Source: Fictibacillus terranigra
GTDB lineage: Bacteria > Bacillota > Bacilli > Bacillales > Fictibacillaceae
Direction of reading: 5' to 3'
Assembly (NCBI RefSeq): GCF_030412265.1
Contig: NZ_JAUHLN010000001.1
Span: forward strand, 868,001-932,000
Length of the DNA stretch: 64,000 bases
The position numbers were made by a program, and so were the translations under genes. Below the pieces are notes generated by a model, which worked only from the letters and a program-made list of their open reading frames with translations, was not told where the DNA came from and ran no database searches. Each line of letters begins with the position of its first letter. Position 1 is the first letter of the stretch. This document shows, piece after piece, positions 40,266 through 50,327 of the stretch.

Positions 40266-41882
40266 CTATTCATTGGTCAGAAGTTTAGAGATGGTAAAGG
40301 AAATCAAGTCTTGTGTCTGAATGAACGAGTTCATATGAAGCCGTTCTGTCCATTTGTGCGCGTCACGTCCGAGAGGTCCGAGATTCATGACAGGCATCGA
40401 CATGGAAGCCATCGCATCAATCGGCAGCTTGTATCGTTCACCGAAGACCGGCATATTTTCAAGTAATGGTATTAGTTCGGCCTTTTCATAAGGTAAACCG
40501 ATATAGCTGAGATCCGAAAGACCGGCAAAATAATTCTGTTTCTTAAGCGTGACTTGATGTTTATCCTTTGCAAACTGAATGACTTCACGGGATGTTTTCT
40601 GAATAAGCCCATCATCCTTGGAACAGACAGCCGGATAAAAAGGAGGAGCGTAAAACAATACAATCATGGGTGCGTATTGCTTGCACAAGCTTGCCAGGTC
40701 ATTCACCAGCATGGTTGTAACATCACGGTCATCGAGATGTGGATGATTGGACAGGATGTAATTTTCACGTCTTGTAATTTCTTCTTGTCCGTGCAGCTCA
40801 ACCGCATGCTGATACAGTTCTTGAAAGGTGAATACGGATATGGATATTTCGTTTACCTCAAAAGGAACAAGCTTTGAGTACTGCAGTGACCGCTCATAGA
40901 AGAAGGATTCTACTTCCTTGGCTGCTTTTTTTGCGATCGATAAAAGCTGTGAGTTGATCTCTTCCAGCGACTTTTCCATCAGAAGCAGATTGAACATGGT
41001 AACAGCGATATGCGGAATCTGTACAGAATAGTGATCTTTTAAGTCTTTTTGAACGAGGTTCGTTGGAGGAGGAATCGCCTCATCGTCCATCGTCTCACAA
41101 AAATCCATGTTCAATTCAAGCAATCTTGTTATTTGTGAAGCCATGAGGTTTCCGTTTAAGCCTCCAAAGGGCTCACCGACGTGTGTTTCGCGTCCATAAC
41201 AAAGAAATCCGGGTAAGATTTTGCCTACCGTCCCTGTATAGAAATACTGGTTCTCGTCACCGGGGTAACGGGTAAAGGCGGGTTCTCCGTTCAAACAGGC
41301 TTTATATGTAATATTGTACTGTTTCTTCAGCTGCTCCAATACCGGTACAGCAGCGAGCATTCCGGCAGAATTCACTTCTTCATCGGGAACAGAAACCATG
41401 AGGATGTTTCCGGGGAATTTACCGTGTGCTGCTTGCTCGACCATAGACAGATGAAGAGCAACACCTGCTTTCATATCCATCGTACCCCGTCCAAACAGCC
41501 AATCTTCTTCTTCCAATTCTTTTTTTAAGCCGTCAGGCAGCATATCCGCCTGGTAAAACTGTTCTGTTAATTCAGAAGGCCGAAAAGCTAAATGTTTCCA
41601 ATCTCCGAAATCTTCCACATTGACGACGTCGAAATGGCTGAGAAGGATGATCGTATCCTCGTGTGAGCCATTCTGTACAAAAGCGGTCAATAGTTTTCGT
41701 CCATCTGGCATCGGCTGAAGCTGCAAATGATGTGGGTTTTTCTTGAAATAATCAAGTGACCCTAATGTGTAAAAAAGATGCTCCGCCATCGCAATCTCTG
41801 CGGGCTGCTGAGATATGCTCGGGATTTCAACCAGCTCTTTCACAAGCCCTGTCAATGCTTCTCTGCTTTGCCATTTATTCAT
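40266..41882 (-). CDS. RocB-like M20-family peptidase/deacylase
   Basis: The 538-residue protein matches the long M20 branch that includes RocB of arginine catabolism. Visible metal-site motifs are L-L-S-H-F-D-V-V (His and Asp), F-G-R-G-T-M-D-M-K-A-G (bridging Asp), V-S-V-P-D-E-E-V-N-S (catalytic Glu and ligand) and L-G-P-L-G-R-D-A-H-K (last His). The biochemical role of RocB is unsettled. It is probably the first gene of a two-gene unit with the DDAH-like gene. Confidence 0.88.
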   Translation of the reverse strand: MNKWQSREALTGLVKELVEIPSISQQPAEIAMAEHLFYTLGSLDYFKKNPHHLQLQPMPDGRKLLTAFVQNGSHEDTIILLSHFDVVNVEDFGDWKHLAFRPSELTEQFYQADMLPDGLKKELEEEDWLFGRGTMDMKAGVALHLSMVEQAAHGKFPGNILMVSVPDEEVNSAGMLAAVPVLEQLKKQYNITYKACLNGEPAFTRYPGDENQYFYTGTVGKILPGFLCYGRETHVGEPFGGLNGNLMASQITRLLELNMDFCETMDDEAIPPPTNLVQKDLKDHYSVQIPHIAVTMFNLLLMEKSLEEINSQLLSIAKKAAKEVESFFYERSLQYSKLVPFEVNEISISVFTFQELYQHAVELHGQEEITRRENYILSNHPHLDDRDVTTMLVNDLASLCKQYAPMIVLFYAPPFYPAVCSKDDGLIQKTSREVIQFAKDKHQVTLKKQNYFAGLSDLSYIGLPYEKAELIPLLENMPVFGERYKLPIDAMASMSMPVMNLGPLGRDAHKWTERLHMNSFIQTQDLISFTISKLLTNE

Positions 41883-42096
41883 ACGATCCCCTCATTTCCC
41901 TTCATTTTCTTGATTCTTTCATCCTACCATAAAATTTTAGGGGATGATTGACAATGGAAAAAACTGTGAGTAACATTTGTACTAGATAGGGTAATACACG
42001 TGGAGGAGAAAAGGAAAAAAAGGTGGTTTTTTCTTACATAGTTCACGCAAAATGCCTCTATTGATAAGATAAAGGCATGTGAAGGGGGAGGGCATT

Positions 42097-42792
42097 ATGA
42101 AGCAGATCATAGCTTTGGGCGGGGGCGGGTTTTCCATGGAACCCGAAAACCCTTTGTTGGATCAGTATATCTTGCGGCAATCTCGGAAGAACAATCCGAA
42201 GATCTGTTTTTTGCCGACAGCGAGTGGAGATGCGGATGGCTATGTAGAACGTTTCTATCAATCGTTTAAACAGCATGAGTGCATCCCGTCACATCTCTCG
42301 CTGTTCAAGCCGCCATCTGTAGACCTTAAACGGTTTGTTCTGGATCAGGACGTGATATATGTCGGCGGAGGCAATACAAGGAATTTAATGGCCTTGTGGC
42401 GGGAATGGGGGCTGGATCATATTTTGCACGAAGCTTATGTAAAGGGAATCGTTCTTGCCGGCATCAGTGCCGGAGCGCTTTGCTGGTTTGAAGAAGGGGT
42501 CACCGATTCGATCCCAGGCAAACTGACACGGATATCTTGTCTCGGTCTTCTAAAAGGGAGCCATTGCCCTCATTATGATGGGGAAGAGAACAGAAGGCCA
42601 TCCTATCATGACCTCATTCTGCATGGGTTATCGGAAGGCTACGCAGCCGATGACGGGGCGGGACTTCATTTTATAGATGGAGAGCTTGCGAAAATAATAA
42701 GTTCCAGGCCCTATGCCAAAGGATACAAGGTTTCGAAAAACGGCGGTAGAATTATCGAAGACGTACTTCCAACGGATTATTTAGGTTCTTAA
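42097..42792 (+). CDS. Peptidase E-like S51 serine peptidase
   Basis: The 231-residue protein has I-A-L-G-G-G-G-F at the N-terminus, V-G-G-G-N-T-R-N-L (near 94), and the nucleophile motif A-G-I-S-A-G-A-L-C-W-F (near 123). This is the S51 dipeptidase E group; the E. coli enzyme cleaves Asp-X dipeptides. ATG 42097 follows GAAGGGGGAGG; an upstream in-frame ATG at 42079 has no site. The next gene starts 125 bases on, after an unusual leader. Confidence 0.88.
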   Translation: MKQIIALGGGGFSMEPENPLLDQYILRQSRKNNPKICFLPTASGDADGYVERFYQSFKQHECIPSHLSLFKPPSVDLKRFVLDQDVIYVGGGNTRNLMALWREWGLDHILHEAYVKGIVLAGISAGALCWFEEGVTDSIPGKLTRISCLGLLKGSHCPHYDGEENRRPSYHDLILHGLSEGYAADDGAGLHFIDGELAKIISSRPYAKGYKVSKNGGRIIEDVLPTDYLGS

Positions 42793-42798
42793 AGGTTT

Positions 42799-42915
42799 AA
42801 AACTCCTCCAGGTAGGTCAACACATTAATGAATGACTTTGTCATGACGTAAATGTGTTGACTCGGTCATCACATAAATGTGAGACTCGGTCATCACATAA
42901 ATGAGGAGGAGTTTT
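42799..42915 (+). promoter_or_regulatory. Long-range anti-Shine-Dalgarno pairing before the SOD-like gene
   Basis: AAAACTCCTCC (42799-42809) is perfectly complementary over 11 bases to GGAGGAGTTTT (42905-42915), which is the ribosome binding site of the gene at 42918. If transcription starts upstream of 42799 the pairing would hide the site; with its six following T residues it could also act as a terminator with a large loop. The complementarity is seen directly; the function is inferred. Confidence 0.55.
42834..42906 (+). repeat. Three tandem 24-25-bp repeats in the SOD-like leader
   Basis: Units run 42834-42858, 42859-42882 and 42883-42906. Units 2 and 3 share GACTCGGTCATCACATAAAT exactly; unit 1 is a diverged copy (GACTTTGTCATGACGTAAAT). 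Across the end of unit 2 lies the palindrome TCACATAAATGTGA (42869-42882). The array sits between the two arms of the anti-Shine-Dalgarno pairing. Confidence 0.85.
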
Positions 42916-42917
42916 TT

Positions 42918-43511
42918 ATGAAGAAATGGACTATGGCTCTGTGTGTCTTGATGACATGTACGCTGCTTGCTGCTTGCGGCAGTACCGGCCAGGAGGATCA
43001 TAAGAATCACAATATGGACAGTGGGAAAAAATCAGAAGGAGCATCCAGCATGACAAAGGCAAAGCCGGTAACGGTGGAGTTAATGGATGCGAAAGGCAAG
43101 AAAGCCGGTACCGCGACACTACAGCAGGCAGCTGAAGGTGTTAACGTAAAAGTGGAGGCTGCAGGGCTGACTCCGGGTGAACATGGAATCCACTTTCATG
43201 AAAAAGGAGTTTGTGAAGCGCCGAAGTTTGAATCAGCAGGAAAGCATTTCAATCCTACAAGCAAGTTGCATGGATTTAAAAACCCGAAAGGCCCGCATGT
43301 GGGTGATCTCAAGAATATAAAAGCAGATTCATCCGGCAAAGCGACAGGTGACCTCATGTCTTCGCTCGTGACCCTTCAGGAAGGAAAAAGCAATTCCCTG
43401 CTGAAGGAGGGAGGCACTGCCCTTGTCGTTCATGCAAAAGCGGATGACTACAAGACCGACCCTACCGGAAATTCCGGAGACCGTGTCCTTTGCGGAGTGA
43501 TCAAAAAATAA
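42918..43511 (+). CDS. Cu/Zn superoxide dismutase-like lipoprotein (YojM type)
   Basis: The 197-residue protein has a lipoprotein signal (L-L-A-A-C-G at about 15-20) and so should sit outside the membrane. The SOD domain shows H-G-I-H-F-H-E (two metal His), the disulphide Cys in G-V-C-E, A-G-K-H-F-N-P, G-P-H-V-G-D and the C-terminal L-V-V-H-A-K-A-D-D-Y-K-T-D-P-T-G-N-S-G. The expected copper and zinc ligands appear to be present, which is notable because B. subtilis YojM lacks some. ATG 42918 follows GGAGGAG; the longer frame from 42879 begins in the repeats. Confidence 0.88.
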   Translation: MKKWTMALCVLMTCTLLAACGSTGQEDHKNHNMDSGKKSEGASSMTKAKPVTVELMDAKGKKAGTATLQQAAEGVNVKVEAAGLTPGEHGIHFHEKGVCEAPKFESAGKHFNPTSKLHGFKNPKGPHVGDLKNIKADSSGKATGDLMSSLVTLQEGKSNSLLKEGGTALVVHAKADDYKTDPTGNSGDRVLCGVIKK

Positions 43512-43681
43512 CATAAAAAGAGAAAATTCCTCACAGCAGGATCTGGCTGGTTTAGTTAGATCGTTTGGATTTTTCCAACTTTATTATGCTTTAAAAGAGC
43601 CTTTCTTTGACATTTCCACTTTTTTTCCGGACAATACTTCCTTTTTGGGAAAAATTATTTTATAATGTGTCTAACTTCATA

Positions 43682-43754
43682 GACTCGTATAATCGCAGGG
43701 ATATGGCCTGCAAGTCTCTACCGGATCGCCGTAAATGATCCGACTACGGGTGTC
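43682..43754 (+). ncRNA. Guanine-class purine riboswitch aptamer
   Basis: The conserved core is present in order: TATAATCGCAGGGATATGG (P1/P2 start and junction), CCTGCAAG (P2 right arm), CTACCGGATCGCC, GTAAATGATCCG (P3 loop and arm) and GACTACGG. The C in GACTA corresponds to position 74 of the B. subtilis xpt aptamer, which selects guanine/hypoxanthine rather than adenine. A TATAAT box at 43661-43666 lies just upstream; its -35 is weak. Confidence 0.93.
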
Positions 43755-43833
43755 GCTTAAATCGTTCTGTTTTTGTTTGCACGTTTTGCGGATGGAAACC
43801 CTTCGATTTTTTAATTTTCGGGTACCGATTATG

Positions 43834-43887
43834 GCTCGGAGAAACGCTTCACTCACGTAGGGAGGCGCTTTTCCGAGTCTTTTTTTT
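43834..43887 (+). terminator. Riboswitch-controlled terminator before xpt
   Basis: CTCGGAGAAACGC (43835-43847) pairs with GCGCTTTTCCGAG (43865-43877) with G-T wobbles, followed by about ten T-rich bases. Purine binding should favour this terminator and switch xpt-pbuX off. Confidence 0.88.
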
Positions 43888-43909
43888 GTCAGTAACTTAA
43901 AGGAGATAG

Positions 43910-45825
<1,916 letters not shown>

Positions 45826-45828
45826 ACC

Positions 45829-45889
45829 GGTGCCAGGCACCGCAATTACACACATGTGTAATGCGGGTGCCTGGCACCATGTTTTTTTT
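45829..45889 (+). terminator. Terminator built from an inverted pair of GGTGCCAGGCACC repeats
   Basis: GGTGCCAGGCACC (45829-45841) and GGTGCCTGGCACC (45866-45878) form the outer stem, ATTACACA/TGTGTAAT the inner stem, and a run of eight T residues follows. The 13-mer is itself nearly palindromic and recurs at 51979-51993; it is a dispersed element seen in many bacillus genomes. Confidence 0.8.
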
Positions 45890-45959
45890 ATGCCATTATT
45901 ACAACGAACTTTTTGGGTTCTGCGTCAATATAATGTAGAAGAAAAAGGAGGCGGGTCTC

Positions 45960-46046
45960 TTGGTCGCAAGGAAAGCTGATCACAGATGGAAGGGATTCGC
46001 CATAGAAGAACAAGGCCTTTTAAGGGATTTGGTTCTTTTTTTATGA
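45960..46046 (+). CDS. Possible 28-aa leader peptide before the UMP-kinase paralogue
   Basis: TTG at 45960 has a strong AAAAGGAGG site at ideal spacing and opens a 28-residue frame beginning M-V-A-R-K-A-D-H-R-W-K-G-F and ending L-R-D-L-V-L-F-L. The last codons run through a T-rich stretch (46034-46042) preceded by weak dyad symmetry (AGAAC/GTTCT), and the kinase gene starts 54 bases later. This is the layout of a translated attenuator leader, but no pyrimidine-dependent mechanism is shown. A TATAAT lies at 45929-45934. Confidence 0.45.
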   Translation: MVARKADHRWKGFAIEEQGLLRDLVLFL

Positions 46047-46100
46047 ATGGACAGACAACAATCGATCAAATGCTGATTTTACCTTGAGGGAGGAAAAGAT

Positions 46101-46838
46101 ATGTTGAGGTATAAGAGGGTGCTGATCAAATTAAGCGGAGGAGCGGTCGCAGGACAAGGGGATTTTGGATTCAATCCGAAAAAACTGAGCCATATTGCAC
46201 AGGAAATGATTAATGTAGCGGACTGTGGCGTTGAAGTATCGGCAGTGATCGGAGGAGGAAACATATTTAGAGGAAGCCTTGCAGAGCAATGGGGAATGAA
46301 CCGGGTAGAAGCCGATCAAATTGGTACGTTAGGAACGGTGATCAACAGTTTAATGCTTAAAAGCGCCCTTAAGAGTCTGACAGATCGGGAAGTCATTGTC
46401 ATGGCGTCAGAACAGCTGGCGGCGGCAGAGCATTACAACCGTGTGAAAAGCATCAAACACCTCGAGCAAGGTGCTATTGTACTCTTCGCGGGCGGCAATG
46501 GGCAGCCCTTCGTCTCAAGTGACTATCCAGCGGTCCAGCGCGCTCTTGAAATGGATGCGGAGGCACTGCTTGTTGCCAAACACGGGATAGATGGTGTATA
46601 TTGCAGTGACCCTAAAATAGAGAAAAAGGCAAAACGGTACGTCTCTCTCTCCTACGAAGAAGCGATAAAAAATGACCTGAAAGCGATGGACCAGACAGCG
46701 TTGATTTTGGCAAAAGATTATCAGCTTCCGATCCACTTGTTCAACTTTGACCAGAAGGGCGCATTTTCGGAGATCTGCAAGAACGGCCACAATCCTGGAA
46801 CAACCATCAGCAGCAATAAGACCATTGTTTTGATCTAG
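46101..46838 (+). CDS. UMP kinase-like amino-acid-kinase-fold protein (divergent paralogue)
   Basis: The 245-residue protein aligns by eye with PyrH along its length: K-R-V-L-I-K-L-S-G-G, I-G-G-G-N-I-F-R-G, A-D-Q-I-G-T-L-G-T-V-I-N, I-K-H-L-E-Q-G, G-I-D-G-V-Y and M-D-Q-T-A. Several usually invariant PyrH positions differ: K-L-S-G-E-A is K-L-S-G-G-A, and the G-T-G-N-P-Y-x-S-T-D nucleotide loop reads G-N-G-Q-P-F-V-S-S-D. The housekeeping pyrH is normally next to tsf and frr, so this is likely a second, specialised copy. UMP phosphorylation is the family activity; whether it is kept is open. Confidence 0.8.
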   Translation: MLRYKRVLIKLSGGAVAGQGDFGFNPKKLSHIAQEMINVADCGVEVSAVIGGGNIFRGSLAEQWGMNRVEADQIGTLGTVINSLMLKSALKSLTDREVIVMASEQLAAAEHYNRVKSIKHLEQGAIVLFAGGNGQPFVSSDYPAVQRALEMDAEALLVAKHGIDGVYCSDPKIEKKAKRYVSLSYEEAIKNDLKAMDQTALILAKDYQLPIHLFNFDQKGAFSEICKNGHNPGTTISSNKTIVLI

Positions 46839-46839
46839 A

Positions 46840-46886
46840 ATCCCGTTTTTACTGCCCTCTCCCCGAAAAAACGGGATGGGGTTTCT
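46840..46886 (+). terminator. Terminator after the UMP-kinase-like gene
   Basis: ATCCCGTTTTT (46840-46850) pairs with AAAAACGGGAT (46867-46877), followed by GGGGTTTCTTT. Confidence 0.7.
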
Positions 46887-47017
46887 TTACGTTTGGCTAA
46901 TCCATTCCCTTTTGTTTACAATACATATATAGCCATATACTTTTGAAGATGCACGAAATGATGTTAAGTTCTCATTTTCATACGCAGTGGTTTCGAATGT
47001 TAAGGAGGAACAATTTA

Positions 47018-47794
47018 ATGAAACAAACGATGGACGATAAGATTAAAAACAGAAACAGCTGGTTTAAGATTATCCTGATCAGCCTGTTTTGCATGGTTCT
47101 CATGTTTAAAGTAGCGACGGCCAAGTTTACCTTTCATTTCTCGGACTTATTATCTTTTATTTTAGCCGTGTTTGCGATTGCGATCGCAGCTCTGTTTTAC
47201 TCAAAAGTAAACGAGATTGTCCACTTATTAGGGGGCAGTGCACCTGGGCTGTTGAAACAAAACAGGAAGCGGGGTCATACGGCGTCTATTGCTGAGAATG
47301 CCCCTGTAAAAAGTGAAGAAGATCTAGTGAAATCACTTGATGAGCATAAGGACCAGCTGAAACGGTTAAAAAAGGTGCAGAATGAAATCATCGACCGGTT
47401 GCTGCTCAATCAAGATCTTCAGCAAGAAGACAAGAGAGATTACATTGATTATCTTCTGCAAAAAGAGAAGGAAGCAGCTCTCATTCAGATGGAAGCGGAC
47501 AAGGTTGCTGCTCAGCTTGAAGATGCGGATGAATCCGCAAATGTCCACATCTCCGCAGAAACCGTGACAGTCAACAGCCTCAATGATGTTATAGCGGTTC
47601 TAGGAAAAGACGTGATCCTCGGTGCGACGTTTGATGAATTAAACCAGAAAGTCAAATCCATTCAGCCGACAATAAGCCAGGAGGTCTCTGAATCACTCCT
47701 GCAGGAAGGCTATGTGGATCAACACTTCAATATTACAAGAAAAGGCTTGAAGGAATTTCGAAGCACTGCCAAAAGAATGAAAAATAGAGGATAA
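47018..47794 (+). CDS. Membrane-anchored coiled-coil protein of unknown function
   Basis: The 258-residue protein has two N-terminal membrane helices (about 17-40 and 46-66), then a hydrophilic cytoplasmic part with a coiled coil (K-D-Q-L-K-R-L-K-K-V-Q-N-E-I-I near 110-125). The C-terminal 80 residues (V-H-I-S-A-E-T-V-T-V-N-S-L-N-D-V-I ... T-R-K-G-L-K-E-F) look like a small winged-helix-like module. AAGGAGGAAC precedes ATG 47018; the frame is open from 46943 without a site. No family was recognised. Confidence 0.7.
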   Translation: MKQTMDDKIKNRNSWFKIILISLFCMVLMFKVATAKFTFHFSDLLSFILAVFAIAIAALFYSKVNEIVHLLGGSAPGLLKQNRKRGHTASIAENAPVKSEEDLVKSLDEHKDQLKRLKKVQNEIIDRLLLNQDLQQEDKRDYIDYLLQKEKEAALIQMEADKVAAQLEDADESANVHISAETVTVNSLNDVIAVLGKDVILGATFDELNQKVKSIQPTISQEVSESLLQEGYVDQHFNITRKGLKEFRSTAKRMKNRG

Positions 47795-47805
47795 GAATTT
47801 GATGC

Positions 47806-47837
47806 AACAAGCCCCGCTTTTAGGGCTTGTTTTTTTT
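47806..47837 (+). terminator. Terminator after the coiled-coil protein gene
   Basis: AACAAGCCC pairs with GGGCTTGTT, followed by seven T residues. Confidence 0.9.
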
Positions 47838-47878
47838 CTGAAAGAAAGGGAATCGTTGAAAGTGGGAGGAGATGCTCA

Positions 47879-49000
47879 GTGGAACATTTTAATATAAGAA
47901 CACTCAAGCATGAAAACGAGCTGGAAGCCGTTCTTCAACTGCTCGAAACAGTTTTTCCGGAAGAGAAATCGTTCTTTCAAGACCGTTTAAATAAGGAAAC
48001 CAACTACTCATTGGATACTACTTGGATTGCAGAATCAGAAGGGAATATCGTATCGGTTGTACAGATTTTTCCTTTTTCGGTCTATATCTCAGGTTTGCCG
48101 TTTAAAACGGCGGGTATAGGAAATGTGGCAACCTTGCCAGAATATCGCGGGTTTAGCCTCACACATCGAATTTTAAAACAAGCAGAAGAACAGCTAAGCC
48201 ATGAAGGATTTGTTTTTTCCATTCTGTTTACTGGCATACCTGGATTTTACGAAAAAGCCGGATGGCACAGTATCGCTCATCCTGTTTTTCATGTGGATGC
48301 CAAAGAGGCGCGACGGAGTTTTAAAAAAGTACAGCGAAATAAAGAATGGGATATGGCAACTCCTAACCATAATGATTGGGGCAGGTTAGCTTTGATCTAT
48401 GAGTCTTTTTCCAAAAAATTAAACGGGCCGCGAATCCGGTTGAAAGATTATTGGCTAAAGCAGATAGAAAGTGATAAGACCAATGATGAGATCTTCTTGC
48501 TGGCTCAATATGGCGGAAGAATCCGGAGCTATGCACGGGCGGAAAAAAAACAAAATAAGCTGATCATCCATGAGCTCTGCGGTATGGAGGGTGGGGAAGA
48601 TAGCATGTCCGAGCTGTTCTTAACGTTATTGGATGAAGAGGTGGAGAAAATTGTGTGCCTTTTGCCTCAGGAACATCCAATTTTTTCGGAAATGTCATGT
48701 AGGGCTGAGAACCTTCGAGAAGACATGTGGAAAATCATAAACAAAAAAGAGGTGCAACATTCCCTGGAACCTATTTTAAAAGAAAGGGGACGCTTAGCAG
48801 GAAAGAAGGATGTGATCCTCTCTCATTCGGGTGAGTCTTGGAAGTTTCGTTGGGGGAATGAAGAATTGACAATTCATACAGCGGATTTTTTAAGCTGTCT
48901 ATTGAAGGGTGCTTCCGAACAATTGAGAGGCTCCCTCATTCCATTTGAAACATTGTTTCCTGAAGCTTCATATATCTTTTGGTCAAAAGATCACTTTTAA
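47879..49000 (+). CDS. Two-domain GNAT acetyltransferase (Eis-like)
   Basis: The 373-residue protein has an N-terminal GNAT module with A-T-L-P-E-Y-R-G-F-S-L-T-H-R-I-L (acetyl-CoA loop, about 83-98) and F-Y-E-K-A-G-W (about 121-127). A second, diverged module follows in the C-terminal half, as in Eis and related enzymes that acetylate amines or aminoglycosides. The GTG start follows GGGAGGAGATG. It appears monocistronic, and the substrate is unknown. Confidence 0.8.
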   Translation: MEHFNIRTLKHENELEAVLQLLETVFPEEKSFFQDRLNKETNYSLDTTWIAESEGNIVSVVQIFPFSVYISGLPFKTAGIGNVATLPEYRGFSLTHRILKQAEEQLSHEGFVFSILFTGIPGFYEKAGWHSIAHPVFHVDAKEARRSFKKVQRNKEWDMATPNHNDWGRLALIYESFSKKLNGPRIRLKDYWLKQIESDKTNDEIFLLAQYGGRIRSYARAEKKQNKLIIHELCGMEGGEDSMSELFLTLLDEEVEKIVCLLPQEHPIFSEMSCRAENLREDMWKIINKKEVQHSLEPILKERGRLAGKKDVILSHSGESWKFRWGNEELTIHTADFLSCLLKGASEQLRGSLIPFETLFPEASYIFWSKDHF

Positions 49001-49134
49001 AAACAGGTGAGCTTGTTATCGATTGCCCGCCCATAATGGTGTAATCGTCCTGGTGAATGGTATCCCTTGTGATTATATGGTAAATTACTAAAGGTACATC
49101 TACATACAAAATCACACAGGGGGATTATTCTCAT

Positions 49135-50217
49135 ATGCTGTTTGTTGCAAAAGCGGTTTTATATGTTGTTTTTTCACTTTTTATTGGAGCGTTCTTATTG
49201 TATACGATGCCTGCTGAGAAGCGTCCCACCATTCATATACCTAAAAACTGGCTGCTGATATGCATTTTCCTGATTCCGGTCACAGCATTCTCTCCAGTCC
49301 TTGAGCTTGCGCTGACATTGGGGAAGGACTTCGGATTTTGGCCAACTCTGAACGATATTCTATTTTCATTTGATATCGGGAAGGGCTGGTTCTTTATACT
49401 AGCCCTCTCTTTTCTGTTGTTTGTTCTTGTGTATTTTAATGATGTTTCAAAGGATCGCTTTCTTGCCAGGCTTTCATTCATTATTGGAATCATGATTACA
49501 GCTGCTATAGGTTATACGAGCCATGCAGCAACGCTTAATGAATGGGGTGGCCTTGCTGCTCACTCTCTCCATTTTCTTGCGGTAACCAGCTGGACGGGAA
49601 CTTTACTGGCAGTCAGCTGGTTCTCAAAAGATCGAGAGAAGCTTCCTGCCTTTCTAAAATGGTATACACCGTTTGCGCTCATTTGCCTCTGTGTGTCCAT
49701 TGCTGCAGGAATCTGGCTGATGAGTTTCATTGTGCCTCAGTATTACAATTCATGGATGTTAAACTATGGCCAGGCTCTTTTAATCAAACATGTATTGCTT
49801 GTAGTCGTTGTCGTCTATGCATTCATCAACACGTTCTGGATTCGCCGGAAAATCAACGAACCGGCATTTTCTCCCTACAAGTGGATGAGGCTGGAGGGCG
49901 TGTTCCTGCTCCTCATTTTTATTGCCACTTCCATTATGACGCAGCAGGAGCCTCCGCATGATGTAGCTCAAACACTGGCTTTTCAGAAGCCGTCCGGGCT
50001 CTTTACCTTTTTCTTTGACAAGGGTGTCACTGCCGGGACAACGGTGCAGCTTGTTCCTAGTGTTTTGTCAGGCGCATTTGGCGCTATGTCTCTTGTCTTT
50101 CTTTTAGCTGCCTTCCTCCTTTTTCGCAAAAATGCGGGGCCATGGTTCATGTTTTTGCTGACAGCTGGTTTAGCATTGGCTCTTTATCTTACTGTTATGT
50201 TTTCTGTTTCCATTTAA
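49135..50217 (+). CDS. CopD-family copper resistance/uptake membrane protein
   Basis: The 360-residue protein has about nine hydrophobic segments. The core A-A-I-G-Y-T-S-H-A-A and A-A-H-S-L-H-F-L-A-V-T-S-W-T-G (about 121-157) matches the CopD/YcnJ C-terminal domain, whose His residues are thought to bind copper in the membrane. The CopC-like periplasmic domain of YcnJ is missing, so this is a CopD-only protein. A hairpin terminator-like sequence follows at 50220-50256. A role in copper import is inferred from family. Confidence 0.82.
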   Translation: MLFVAKAVLYVVFSLFIGAFLLYTMPAEKRPTIHIPKNWLLICIFLIPVTAFSPVLELALTLGKDFGFWPTLNDILFSFDIGKGWFFILALSFLLFVLVYFNDVSKDRFLARLSFIIGIMITAAIGYTSHAATLNEWGGLAAHSLHFLAVTSWTGTLLAVSWFSKDREKLPAFLKWYTPFALICLCVSIAAGIWLMSFIVPQYYNSWMLNYGQALLIKHVLLVVVVVYAFINTFWIRRKINEPAFSPYKWMRLEGVFLLLIFIATSIMTQQEPPHDVAQTLAFQKPSGLFTFFFDKGVTAGTTVQLVPSVLSGAFGAMSLVFLLAAFLLFRKNAGPWFMFLLTAGLALALYLTVMFSVSI

Positions 50218-50327
50218 AATGATCGGCCGCTTGCCTCGTGCAGCGGTCGTTTTATGATATATAAAACGTGAGTTATTGTATACTGAAATAGGAACCTACT
50301 AGTAAAAAAGAACGGGTGGAGAACGGG

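Noticed and set aside
42825-43010. 61-codon minus-strand frame with a repeated I-Y-V-M-T-E-S peptide
   Set aside because: The peptide repeat merely reflects the 24-bp DNA repeats of the leader, and the frame is antisense to the SOD-like gene.
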